A program made the translations under genes and the position numbers. From Mesostigma viride (Eukaryota > Streptophyta > Mesostigmatophyceae > Mesostigmatales > Mesostigmataceae), in assembly GCA_009746045.1 (NCBI GenBank), contig RPFO01000072.1, forward strand, positions 1,769,269 to 1,833,268: DNA of 64,000 nt, given 5' to 3'. Below the pieces are notes generated by a model. That model was given only the letters and a program-made list of their open reading frames with translations, was not told the origin of the DNA and made no database searches. The stretch's first letter is position 1. The number at the start of each line of letters is the position of its first letter. This document shows, one piece after another, positions 1 to 7,762 of this stretch.

Positions 1-40
1 GTGGGCTCATCCACCGCGACAGAGAACTCGGTGGCATTTG

Positions 41-623
41 TCACGGTAAAAGACTAGTCGCCCTGTTGTACGTGACCGAGAACCCAGGATCTACCGCCTT
101 CAAAGCTTCCTCTATGTTTTTTCGGTTTTCGATAGTCGTGTACGAGCCGAGCGGCAAGGTCACCTTCGTAGGGGACTCGCTGCCAGACAAACGGACAGTG
201 AAGTATCGGTTTCCTTCGCTGATGTGAGTCTGTTCAAACGGGATGGTCATGAGGGTAAGCCCGACGTCGTGATAATCGTCAAGGAGTCCCGCCGGGATGT
301 CCCATACCGGATCCACTAGCGTCCCGCGAGTTCGGTTCTCCGTGCGAAGAGTGAGTGTCAGCGTTTCCTGGATGAACTCCTTCATCGGCCACTTCTTCTG
401 ACAATAGCTCAGAAGTAATTTCGTTTGTCCCAAAAACCTTGACGACGCCTTCCTCAATTTTCGCCGATGCCCTTTTCATGGCGCGCTTCGTCTTCCCTGT
501 GAGTGGCTTCTTCCTACAGTAGAGCATGGCCGCCTCAATGAACTCTCGCGGGACATTTGGATGGAGGGTCATCCATTGAGAGATCTCGAGCATCTCGGCG
601 TCAGTGAACAGCGGGCTGCTCAT
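41..623 (-). CDS. Putative small virion protein, read in two overlapping frames
   Basis: Two overlapping minus-strand frames together look like one gene. The first (623 down to 279, 114 codons) starts MSSPLFTDAEM only 2 bp beyond the stop of the zinc-finger gene, so the genes form a co-directional run. Its sequence becomes low-complexity (Gly/His/Ser/Asp) towards its end, where the second frame (457 down to 41, 138 codons) becomes protein-like: a beta-rich stretch with LVDPVWDIPAGLLDDY followed by a pattern of the form LPLGSYT..ENRKNIEEALKAV. The join most probably lies at about 370-390. The pattern resembles penton or minor capsid proteins of small dsDNA viruses only loosely, and no family is claimed. 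A one-base indel, or two separate short genes, would explain the break. Confidence 0.4.
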
Positions 624-625
624 GT

Positions 626-1129
626 TTACTCTTCTGTGAGATTTTTTTCAGCGCCTTCTTTTGGAATTCCCACGACCGTGTTGTGGACCCTCCTGAGATG
701 CAGCAGGAGGTTTTTTTCGTTTGCGAACGTGCTCTTACACCCGGGTTGTGGGCATTTCCACCTCGCGCCTCCCACCTGGACTCGTTTCCCGACAGGTACA
801 CCCGCAGGCTCCGGGGGTGCCGCCACTGCTTCATCGACGACAACCGGTTCGGGAGCCGGCGCGACAGGGGCCGGTTGGGCATACGCGGACAATGGGGGGT
901 ACGCGACCGGTCTAGAGTTCGCCATCACTGACGCCATGAGAAGGGCATCCTTGAACCCTCGCGCCTCTGCGACCTTCCCTTTGTTCACCGCTCTTCGGAC
1001 CGGCGCGCTGTGGATGACAATGGTGTTGGTCGATGAAGCGGTCACCTGCGACTGGGGTGCGACCTTACGCTTCGGTTTTCCCCTTTTACTTGAAGGACGG
1101 CGCCGTGCTGATTTCTGACGCCTTGCCAT
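626..1129 (-). CDS. Basic C2H2 zinc-finger protein of the viral block
   Basis: This 167-residue protein has a strongly basic N-terminus (residues 1-25, mostly Arg, Lys and Ser), a Pro/Ala/Val-rich middle (about 75-112) and a single classical C2H2 zinc finger near the C-terminus. The zinc ligands are Cys126, Cys131, His144 and His149 (C-x4-C-x12-H-x4-H). The basic tail plus finger suggests nucleic-acid binding, as in core or packaging proteins or late-gene regulators of small DNA viruses; the exact role is unknown. It lies 22 bp downstream of the 1103-residue gene start-to-stop order on the same strand and 2 bp upstream of the next gene, suggesting a shared expression unit. A plus-strand frame over the same DNA is a shadow. 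Confidence 0.6.
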   Translation of the reverse strand: MARRQKSARRRPSSKRGKPKRKVAPQSQVTASSTNTIVIHSAPVRRAVNKGKVAEARGFKDALLMASVMANSRPVAYPPLSAYAQPAPVAPAPEPVVVDEAVAAPPEPAGVPVGKRVQVGGARWKCPQPGCKSTFANEKNLLLHLRRVHNTVVGIPKEGAEKNLTEE

Positions 1130-1151
1130 TTCTGCATATAATCATAGATTT

Positions 1152-4100
1152 TTATAACGTCCAAGTGAGGGTCTTGTTAGTCGACACGGCCATTTTTCCA
1201 GCGCGCGACTTGCAAAACGCCGTAGAGAGTGCTATGTTTGTTGACGTGTCAGTGGTGATGCGAGGAATCCGCAATGCGATTTCAAACACCCCGTCATCCT
1301 CCTCGTATCCTGAAACAACATTCCAGTTGCTGCCAATTATAACGTTTACCGGCCAGACGGACAGGCCGCTAGCCGTTAAGCGATATGGGTTTGATATGTC
1401 GAGAATCGTTGGTGGGTTGTTATCAAATGTTAACCTGACAAGGATATTGGTCAACGCGGTCGGAAGAGTTAGTTCCGATTGTGTGGCCGGGTCGTGGAAA
1501 GACATCACGGCCACAGGGGCGCCGTGCCAAAATTGCGGAAGCGGGTAGTCGTATATGGGCTGCCTCAGACCGACCAAAGAATCTGCTTCCAATATCGTGT
1601 GCGATATACGCCTAGTTTCTCGGACATCTTCATACAGGGCCACGTCCATCCCGTGATTGCCGCCAATTGACGACAGGCTTGAACCATAATAGTAGCTTAG
1701 GCTAGAAGCAAATAAAAGCGGGGTCGGGCCAGATACTGTTGGATCTAATACCTGGAACGTCACGGTCGCCAAATGGATCATACCAGTAACTGGAGGATCA
1801 ACCAGTGAAATATGATCACAGGTTATGTCAACGTACGACGAGGATTTTGATATTGTCGTTGTAGAAAAACCGCCAGTCCACGCTTCTCCAACGACTACGC
1901 TGATAAGCAACGGATCATTGCTCAACTTGGTGTTTGAAAATCCAAGTCTTACATAAAACTTCCTTACCGACTGACGAGCTGGTAGAATCCCATATATTTT
2001 GGCAGTATATTGGTTCATTTGCACGCCGTATTGAACATCGGGACACTTAACAACCGTGCGGATGACACTCTCATTCGTGAGTGTTAGCTCCTTAAACCAA
2101 GTATCCGCCACACCCGGTACGGGTTTTGTGACGCTATATTTGCCAAAAATGCTACAATTCCTCGACGAGGTGGACCTGTGACGCAGCTCCAACACGTCTC
2201 CGACGGCTGTGTACGATCCGGATGGGTTGTTGGTTTTTAGAGAGTCGAACTCTATGTCTTGTAGGTCATCTTTGATTGGCCAGACATACGCGCCGTGGTA
2301 CTCTCCGCTCAAGTGGAAGACTGGTCGGAGGGGCATCGGAATGTACGGGTCAAGAATGTCTGTAGGAGTGGTTGTAAATATACCGGACGAGTTTGAGATT
2401 TTAGTCATGTCACTAAGTTCTTGAGGAGTTGTTTTGGATATATAACGCTCCACCTTCCCATCCGATTTTCTTCGAAATGCCACCCAGTAGCTGTTTTGTT
2501 GTCTCCATGATGAGTTTAACGTGTATCGAACCTTCGACTTCAGATTGTCAAACAGGTCGAGTGCATAGTCACTATGGTGCAGATTGATACCCAGCATACC
2601 CCAATGCGTCGTAGCCGCATTTCTCCAATTCTGATGGGCATCTGTCGTGGCCGGGTGATATTTATTCGTCAAAGACATAGTATTTTCTGCAAACGAGACG
2701 AAAGCATCGTTGCTGCCCAAATATAGCCGAAAACACAATAGAAATGGGCCGTCGATGAGCTGCTCTGAAAAAACAACACATTTGCTTGGTGCCGGAGTGG
2801 CTGTTTTTACAAAAAAGAATTTTTCGGGAGACCCTTCAAAGTAGTATTTCGAAGCTTCTGCTTGCAGCGTGGTCACGGAGTGGCGCGAGAATGATTCTAG
2901 AGAATGGAGCGTCGTAGCGGGGCCGTCTATCTCCACGGTCTCTCCTGACAGGTTTGGCGAGTCCTTTACGGTTACGATCCTGTATCTGAGTTCTACATCA
3001 TCGCCTTCGGATGGATTTTGAAACGTCGTTGTCTTCAACGTCCCATCCAAGGCCCCTTGAGATACTCCGTTCGCCAACAGATGAAAACCGGTGAGAGGAG
3101 GCAACGACTTTCCCCACCCCACATCATGGTCCGCGTAGACGCCGTTGATCGCGATTTTTACAGGATTTAGATATGAAATGTAGGAACTTGGTGTCCGGAT
3201 GCCGGAGTGCAGTTGGCTCATTTTTGAAACGCATACCATCACCCCTCCTTTGTGGGTGGTGTAGGAGGTGAGGGTCGAGTCGTTGTAGACGTCTATCTCG
3301 TAGTTCATATACTTGTTACTATCTGCCGCGACTGGCGCGGTGATTACGGCGTCTTCCCCGCGCAGTCCCCCGTTTTGCGAGAGGGAGACTCCGCCGATGG
3401 TCGGAGTGGTCGGCGTGAGCTGGGTGGAATTCATGTACCACCTGATGGGGAGTTTGCGTTGGTATGCGAAGGGGGTCGTCATCTTTATGCCCTGTTTGAG
3501 GGTCGTTCCCTCTACGACCTCCCAATTAGCGGTGGTTGGATTGGTGCTCCAGTAGAGTGCGTTCACAGGGTCAATCGGACCCATTCGCCAGTCCGTCAGT
3601 GGCGAGTATGTACGCGTGATGGTGAAGGATCTCCCAGTTAGTGGAAGGCGGCGGTTGTCGTCGCGAATCGTGGCGAAAGACAACAACTCCACGCGGAGAG
3701 GGAGGCCGTTAAATCGAGATCCGCCGAGACCATAGAAAGAGTCGGAAAAGTATGGATATCCTACCTCTCCGTCCACAACGCTCTCCCCCGTGCGCGCCTG
3801 GGTCGTGTGGTAGTCGCGATAGGTAAACTTACAGATTCCACTCGCGTCGCCATTCGTAACGTTGTAGGGCAGCTGGACTCGCACATCCTGGTCATTGATG
3901 ACGTTGAACGCGTTTTGGTGCGACACGGTCGTCCCGTCTTCGAGATGGAGGACGAAATCCCCGTTCAAGTTAGCTATCGACGTTTTGCCTACCCCGTGTT
4001 GGTCAAAAAGGTAGTCCAATTGCGCGCGGGTCAGGACTCTGCCACCAGGGTCTAGCAACGTATCAGGGCTAAAGTCGAAGACGTGGTACTGGGTCGCTCC

Positions 4101-4463
4101 CACTTTCGCCGTAAGGTAAGGTTCATTTAGAGTGAGATCGTCGACTAAAGTAGTCCCTGATTTAAAATAGGAATACCCATTCACGACGAGACTGTAAGCA
4201 AGTTCCGATGGGTCGCTTGCGGTCTCGTCGTCGTAATTGTCTCCGAGTCGCACATTTGTCGGCTGGCTCGGGTAGAAAATTTTGAATCCGTCGACAACGA
4301 GTGACTCATCGAATGGATGTGAAATGCCAAGAAGTAACGTCACGCTAGCTTGAAGCCCATCTATGTCTGTTTCGATGTTAGAAACACGCTCCTCCATTTC
4401 AGGGTCGAGCGTTAACCCGGTGGCGAGATTGGTCGGTCTGCTCAATGTTGTTAGAACGACCAT
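1152..4463 (-). CDS. Large 1103-residue putative virion protein (fibre or spike-like)
   Basis: This is the longest gene of the block, running without interruption from an ATG at 4463. Residues about 22-45 (EERVSNIETDIDGLQASVTL) form a short heptad-like helix, which in fibre proteins often drives trimerisation. The remainder is rich in Ser, Thr, Tyr, Asn and Gly in alternating patterns typical of beta-structured surface proteins, with no transmembrane segment and no obvious enzyme motif. I do not recognise the family. The size, composition, position beside the packaging ATPase and late-type minus-strand cluster suggest a structural protein such as a fibre, spike or large minor capsid protein; this is inference. 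It diverges from the 4488 gene across only 24 bp. Confidence 0.55.
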   Translation of the reverse strand: MVVLTTLSRPTNLATGLTLDPEMEERVSNIETDIDGLQASVTLLLGISHPFDESLVVDGFKIFYPSQPTNVRLGDNYDDETASDPSELAYSLVVNGYSYFKSGTTLVDDLTLNEPYLTAKVGATQYHVFDFSPDTLLDPGGRVLTRAQLDYLFDQHGVGKTSIANLNGDFVLHLEDGTTVSHQNAFNVINDQDVRVQLPYNVTNGDASGICKFTYRDYHTTQARTGESVVDGEVGYPYFSDSFYGLGGSRFNGLPLRVELLSFATIRDDNRRLPLTGRSFTITRTYSPLTDWRMGPIDPVNALYWSTNPTTANWEVVEGTTLKQGIKMTTPFAYQRKLPIRWYMNSTQLTPTTPTIGGVSLSQNGGLRGEDAVITAPVAADSNKYMNYEIDVYNDSTLTSYTTHKGGVMVCVSKMSQLHSGIRTPSSYISYLNPVKIAINGVYADHDVGWGKSLPPLTGFHLLANGVSQGALDGTLKTTTFQNPSEGDDVELRYRIVTVKDSPNLSGETVEIDGPATTLHSLESFSRHSVTTLQAEASKYYFEGSPEKFFFVKTATPAPSKCVVFSEQLIDGPFLLCFRLYLGSNDAFVSFAENTMSLTNKYHPATTDAHQNWRNAATTHWGMLGINLHHSDYALDLFDNLKSKVRYTLNSSWRQQNSYWVAFRRKSDGKVERYISKTTPQELSDMTKISNSSGIFTTTPTDILDPYIPMPLRPVFHLSGEYHGAYVWPIKDDLQDIEFDSLKTNNPSGSYTAVGDVLELRHRSTSSRNCSIFGKYSVTKPVPGVADTWFKELTLTNESVIRTVVKCPDVQYGVQMNQYTAKIYGILPARQSVRKFYVRLGFSNTKLSNDPLLISVVVGEAWTGGFSTTTISKSSSYVDITCDHISLVDPPVTGMIHLATVTFQVLDPTVSGPTPLLFASSLSYYYGSSLSSIGGNHGMDVALYEDVRETRRISHTILEADSLVGLRQPIYDYPLPQFWHGAPVAVMSFHDPATQSELTLPTALTNILVRLTFDNNPPTILDISNPYRLTASGLSVWPVNVIIGSNWNVVSGYEEDDGVFEIALRIPRITTDTSTNIALSTAFCKSRAGKMAVSTNKTLTWTL

Positions 4464-4487
4464 TTATTATCTACCTAGAATATAAAC
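4464..4487. promoter_or_regulatory. 24-bp bidirectional intergenic gap
   Basis: Only 24 bp separate the divergent start codons at 4463 (minus) and 4488 (plus). The gap is AT-rich (it contains TTATTATCTACC and AATATAAAC). Any promoter elements for the two gene arms must lie here or inside the adjoining coding sequences. No core motif can be assigned with certainty. Confidence 0.4.
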
Positions 4488-5015
4488 ATGGCCTCTGAGG
4501 CTTCAGAGACCCCAACGAGCTACCAAGACGAAACCTTCGCCGAGACGCGGGAAGAGCAGGTTGACCTGGTCAAGACAATTCGAAAGGGACAACCGCTGAA
4601 TGATGAACAGAAAAAAGCCCTTCGCGACAAAATGAGGGTTTACCAGCAACGCGCAAAAGCCGAGAGGGAGAAGAGACGAAACGAAGAAAAGGAGGCAGAG
4701 ATAACGAAACGAAAGGTCCTTGCAAAGGAATTGGAGATTCAGCGGCAAAGGCTAGTCGAACTCGAGCTGCAAGAAGCTCGTAACAAATCGCGGATTGAAC
4801 GCCTTCTCGCTGAAGATTCCGTCGCCTCAACCCCCGCCGACACGCCAAAACCAAGACGGGGTCGAAAGCCCAAGGAGACAGAGCCGGACTCTCCGCCACC
4901 CCCGATCAAGACCCGACAGCTCCCACCTCCACCACCGCCACCTGTCGCGATGACGCCATACGAGATGCGCATGGCCGCCATCCGCGCGTCTCTCCTTGCT
5001 AGTCTGGACGATTAA
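4488..5015 (+). CDS. Coiled-coil, Pro-rich protein with AT-hook-like motif
   Basis: This 175-residue protein has three zones. Residues about 25-105 are a highly charged helix rich in Glu, Lys, Arg and Gln with Leu spacing suggestive of a coiled coil. Residues about 115-130 contain the basic patch PKPRRGRKPKE, which resembles an AT-hook. Residues about 133-152 are a poly-proline tract followed by a short C-terminal helix. It lies 12 bp upstream of the packaging ATPase on the same strand. No family is recognised. A DNA-binding scaffold or packaging accessory role is possible from composition and neighbours, but that is inference. The minus-strand frames over this DNA are shadows. Confidence 0.5.
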   Translation: MASEASETPTSYQDETFAETREEQVDLVKTIRKGQPLNDEQKKALRDKMRVYQQRAKAEREKRRNEEKEAEITKRKVLAKELEIQRQRLVELELQEARNKSRIERLLAEDSVASTPADTPKPRRGRKPKETEPDSPPPPIKTRQLPPPPPPPVAMTPYEMRMAAIRASLLASLDD

Positions 5016-5027
5016 AATGTCTTCAGA

Positions 5028-5912
5028 ATGATAATGGCTATCATCGAAGAGCGACGAATTCATTCACTTGAGAACAAAGACATCAAGCAACGATACGCCC
5101 CACAGCGTCCTGCTCCACCGAATATGCCGAGTCTTCATTTCATCGCAAACTTCTGCGGAGCTCGACGGTCTGGGAAAACTACATCGGCAGTCAACATGGC
5201 GAAGGCTTACTTTGCTAACAACTCATTCGACAAGCTGTACCTCATTTCAGGGAGTGCCCACACGGAGCCGAAATACAAGGAGCTCCCGGAACCAGCTATG
5301 ACGATGGAAGTCTACTCTAACCTGGCATTCGATGGGATGATAGATCATATAAAGTCTGACCTCCACGAATACGAGAGGTACAAGGACGATCTCAAGGTCT
5401 GGGAAACGTTCAAACGCGAATACGTGGATGGGAAAAAAAACGCAGAACTCATGGACCTCTCCATGTACCTACGCCTTGATGCAATGAACTGGGATAAACC
5501 TGCGACAAGGTTCGAGCACGGTCCTCCTTCGTCGCTCATTCTGATAGACGACATGCAAGGCAGTGCCCTCTATCAGAGCTCTAGCAAAAACGCTGTTGCG
5601 GCTTTCGCGTTCAAACACAGACACTTCCTCACGAGCATGATTTTCCTGACACAGGCGTACACGAGCGGTGGCGTACCACGAGCAGTGCGAGCGAATATAT
5701 CGTTTCTTGCGCTGTTCAGAACGAAGGACCATCGAGCCGCGCGACAGATCGCGGAAGAGAGCGCGGGGGCTGTGGCGCCGGACGAGTTTCTCGCGCTATG
5801 GGACCACGCCGTCAAGGACGATCCTCACGACTTCTTCGCTGTCGACTTCGACCAGCGCGACCCGAAAAAAATGTTTCGTCGAAACTTCAATACATTTCTC
5901 TCGATAAAATAA
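5028..5912 (+). CDS. FtsK/HerA-type (A32-like) DNA-packaging ATPase
   Basis: A 294-residue P-loop ATPase, the usual length for packaging ATPases of polinton-like viruses, virophages and adenovirus-like elements. The Walker A motif GARRSGKT is at residues 44-51, preceded by a beta-strand (LHFIANFC). Walker B is SLILIDD at residues 169-175, and a downstream block with FLTQAYTSGGVPRAVRAN carries the conserved Gln and Arg expected of this superfamily. In viruses of this type the enzyme powers genome translocation into the capsid. Two in-frame ATGs occur (5028 and 5034); the first is used here, but the second is equally possible. The gene sits between the coiled-coil protein and a small AT-hook protein in a co-directional run. 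Confidence 0.85.
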   Translation: MIMAIIEERRIHSLENKDIKQRYAPQRPAPPNMPSLHFIANFCGARRSGKTTSAVNMAKAYFANNSFDKLYLISGSAHTEPKYKELPEPAMTMEVYSNLAFDGMIDHIKSDLHEYERYKDDLKVWETFKREYVDGKKNAELMDLSMYLRLDAMNWDKPATRFEHGPPSSLILIDDMQGSALYQSSSKNAVAAFAFKHRHFLTSMIFLTQAYTSGGVPRAVRANISFLALFRTKDHRAARQIAEESAGAVAPDEFLALWDHAVKDDPHDFFAVDFDQRDPKKMFRRNFNTFLSIK

Positions 5913-5934
5913 TTTTCTCTGAACATGATATACT

Positions 5935-6429
5935 ATGGATATTCCGTCCATCAAACGATACGCAGGCGCCGAGAAGGAGTACGTGTTGGACACCCAAGCA
6001 CTCCTCCGATATTGTTCGGGTTCTCGACTGGGGCAGAAAACTCTAGAACGTGTCGTCAGGATCCTTCAAGAAGCAGGCCACCACGACACGATTCCGTCCA
6101 CCTGTCACGACATGAGCCCCGAAATCCGATTGGCCATCCTCGCCTTGGTGGGCGATCGCAGGCGTCCACGTGGGCGCTCACCCTCCAAAACGGAAAAACG
6201 ACACGAACCGAAACGGCCTCGAGGGCGCCCAAGGATCCACCCCGTAGGGTATAAAAAGCCTCGAGCCAAAAAATTGTCTCATGTTCAGTCATCAGATGAC
6301 GGTGACCGTAGAGGAGCGTCGCGAGCAATGGCGACGGGCCCAGGCGAAGAGGCGAGCAATCGCCCGCGACCAGACGAACTGCATCTCGGCGAAAAGCAAG
6401 GTCAAGAAGGGCGTCTGGAATCCCAGTGA
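5935..6429 (+). CDS. Small basic protein with AT-hook, overlapping the recombinase
   Basis: This 164-codon frame begins 23 bp after the ATPase gene. Residues 1-75 look protein-like (helical, with ALLRYCSGSRLGQKTLERVV). Residues 80-115 are very basic and include KRPRGRPRIHPVGYKKPRA, a canonical AT-hook core (RGRP) that binds the minor groove of AT-rich DNA. The last 149 bp overlap the start of the tyrosine recombinase in another frame, and this C-terminal part is low-complexity, so the functional portion may be only the first 115 residues. The function is unknown; a DNA-binding partner of the recombinase or the packaging machinery is conceivable. Confidence 0.45.
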   Translation: MDIPSIKRYAGAEKEYVLDTQALLRYCSGSRLGQKTLERVVRILQEAGHHDTIPSTCHDMSPEIRLAILALVGDRRRPRGRSPSKTEKRHEPKRPRGRPRIHPVGYKKPRAKKLSHVQSSDDGDRRGASRAMATGPGEEASNRPRPDELHLGEKQGQEGRLESQ

Positions 6430-7564
6430 CCGATGGATCGCAAATAACCCCGAGTGCGCGGAAAAAATCGGCTTGCAGGCGACCTCTCCACCCTCGCCGG
6501 AGCCACCGCACCACGAGGAACCGCCTGCGCGACCTACTGATGGACGATATTGGACGTTCAACGAGGCCGTCGCCGCAGCGGATTCCCGGCCAGAGCATCA
6601 CGAGCCTGGCAGGCCCTCGAGAGAGCGCGGGGCGACGCGCAAAACCGCGAAGGGGTATATCGGCAGGCTGCGAGTTCTCCTTGACAAAATGGGGTGCTCG
6701 CAGGACGAATCAGTCGACTGCCTCGCAGACACCGCCCGTGTCCTGCGCGTCGTCCACGAAACCTCGGAACCCAAACGCAAGCTCGCACACTCGAAAGAGG
6801 ATGCGTGGAGGGAGAACGAGAAGAACTTGCTCGGAGTGATAAACGGGGTGAATCGAATGATGCCACCTGAGAAGAGGCTCCCACGCGACGTGACGGACGC
6901 GTACGCTGCTCGAGTCAATGAGCTGAAGGTCGGCGATCTCGACAGGAAATTCGACAGGGCCGAGAGCAAGCCACTGAGGTACACGTACGAGCAGCTCCAG
7001 CGGATCGCCGCCGCCGAGTACAAAAAGGACCCTACGTCTGACGCCGCTTTGATGGGTCTTATTTACCTGTCCGGCGAGAAACTGCCACCGACCAGGTACG
7101 ACCACGACAAAATGCGCATCGTCAGTTCTATCAGCGAGCTCGAGCCACACGAGAACGGATACATTCCGAGCGAGCGCCGCATGATAATTCAACGTTTTAA
7201 GACGGCAGAGACGTACGGCACGTACGACTACCAAATTCCAGACGGGTACAAGAAGCTGATTAACGCGTTGCAGGCTCGAGCTGATCAGAAGTACGTGTTC
7301 GAGGACCCAAAAAATCCAGGCGAATACATGAAGCACGAGTATTATTCTGCGAAGTACAACCGCATCTACCACGGCATTGATGCAACGAGGCAGGCGTACA
7401 TCACCCGTTTCTTGAAGGGCGCTTCGTGGAAAAAGCGAAAATGGGCTGGTGACTTGATGGGGCACGACGTACTTACAGGAGCCGTTTACGAGCGGCAGGC
7501 GGGGGACCCCTCTCCCCAGGGCGGCGAGACTGGCGGACGTCGGCTGAGGCCGAGGAAAAAGTAG
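6281..7564 (+). CDS. Tyrosine recombinase (integrase) of the viral block
   Basis: This 427-residue protein has a variable basic N-terminal region (1-115), a helical core-binding domain (about 115-215) and a C-terminal catalytic domain (about 230-410). Catalytic residues can be placed: Arg272 in LPPTRYDHD, Lys307 on the beta-hairpin (QRFKTAETYG), Arg370 in DATRQAYITRF, His395 in LMGHD and the nucleophile Tyr403 in VYERQ. The MGHD...Y block is a clear signature of the family. These enzymes cut and rejoin DNA through a 3'-phosphotyrosine and insert mobile genomes at specific sites. ATG 6281 was taken as start; ATG 6296 is an alternative. It lies 198 bp upstream of the primase-helicase gene and explains how this block could have entered the chromosome. 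Confidence 0.82.
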   Translation: MFSHQMTVTVEERREQWRRAQAKRRAIARDQTNCISAKSKVKKGVWNPSDRWIANNPECAEKIGLQATSPPSPEPPHHEEPPARPTDGRYWTFNEAVAAADSRPEHHEPGRPSRERGATRKTAKGYIGRLRVLLDKMGCSQDESVDCLADTARVLRVVHETSEPKRKLAHSKEDAWRENEKNLLGVINGVNRMMPPEKRLPRDVTDAYAARVNELKVGDLDRKFDRAESKPLRYTYEQLQRIAAAEYKKDPTSDAALMGLIYLSGEKLPPTRYDHDKMRIVSSISELEPHENGYIPSERRMIIQRFKTAETYGTYDYQIPDGYKKLINALQARADQKYVFEDPKNPGEYMKHEYYSAKYNRIYHGIDATRQAYITRFLKGASWKKRKWAGDLMGHDVLTGAVYERQAGDPSPQGGETGGRRLRPRKK

Positions 7565-7762
7565 ACAGTTTTCCCGTGGGAAATTTTCATGAATGTCGAA
7601 AAGGATATCCTAAACTGCATGCATTATACAGGAAATAAAAAAGTTCCATGGGACCATTTTTCTCAAGGGTCGAGGTTCGAGGGTCTGTGTGGTTTTTAGA
7701 CGAACTGAAATTTTTTAATCGAAACTTTTTTTTTCTAAGCATACGGTATACAACCTTCCAGA
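7565..7762. promoter_or_regulatory. Intergenic spacer with CCCGTGGGA-type palindromes
   Basis: This is the longest gene-free stretch inside the viral block. It opens with a palindromic TTTTCCCGTGGGAAATTTT (about 7570-7588) and ends in an AT-rich stretch with a run of T before the ATG at 7763. The same CCCACG/CGTGGG core occurs just inside the primase gene (7846-7862, 7874-7884) and repeatedly in the right flank (10748, 10872, 10908, 10934, 11060). This suggests a promoter or origin signal shared across the element. Confidence 0.4.
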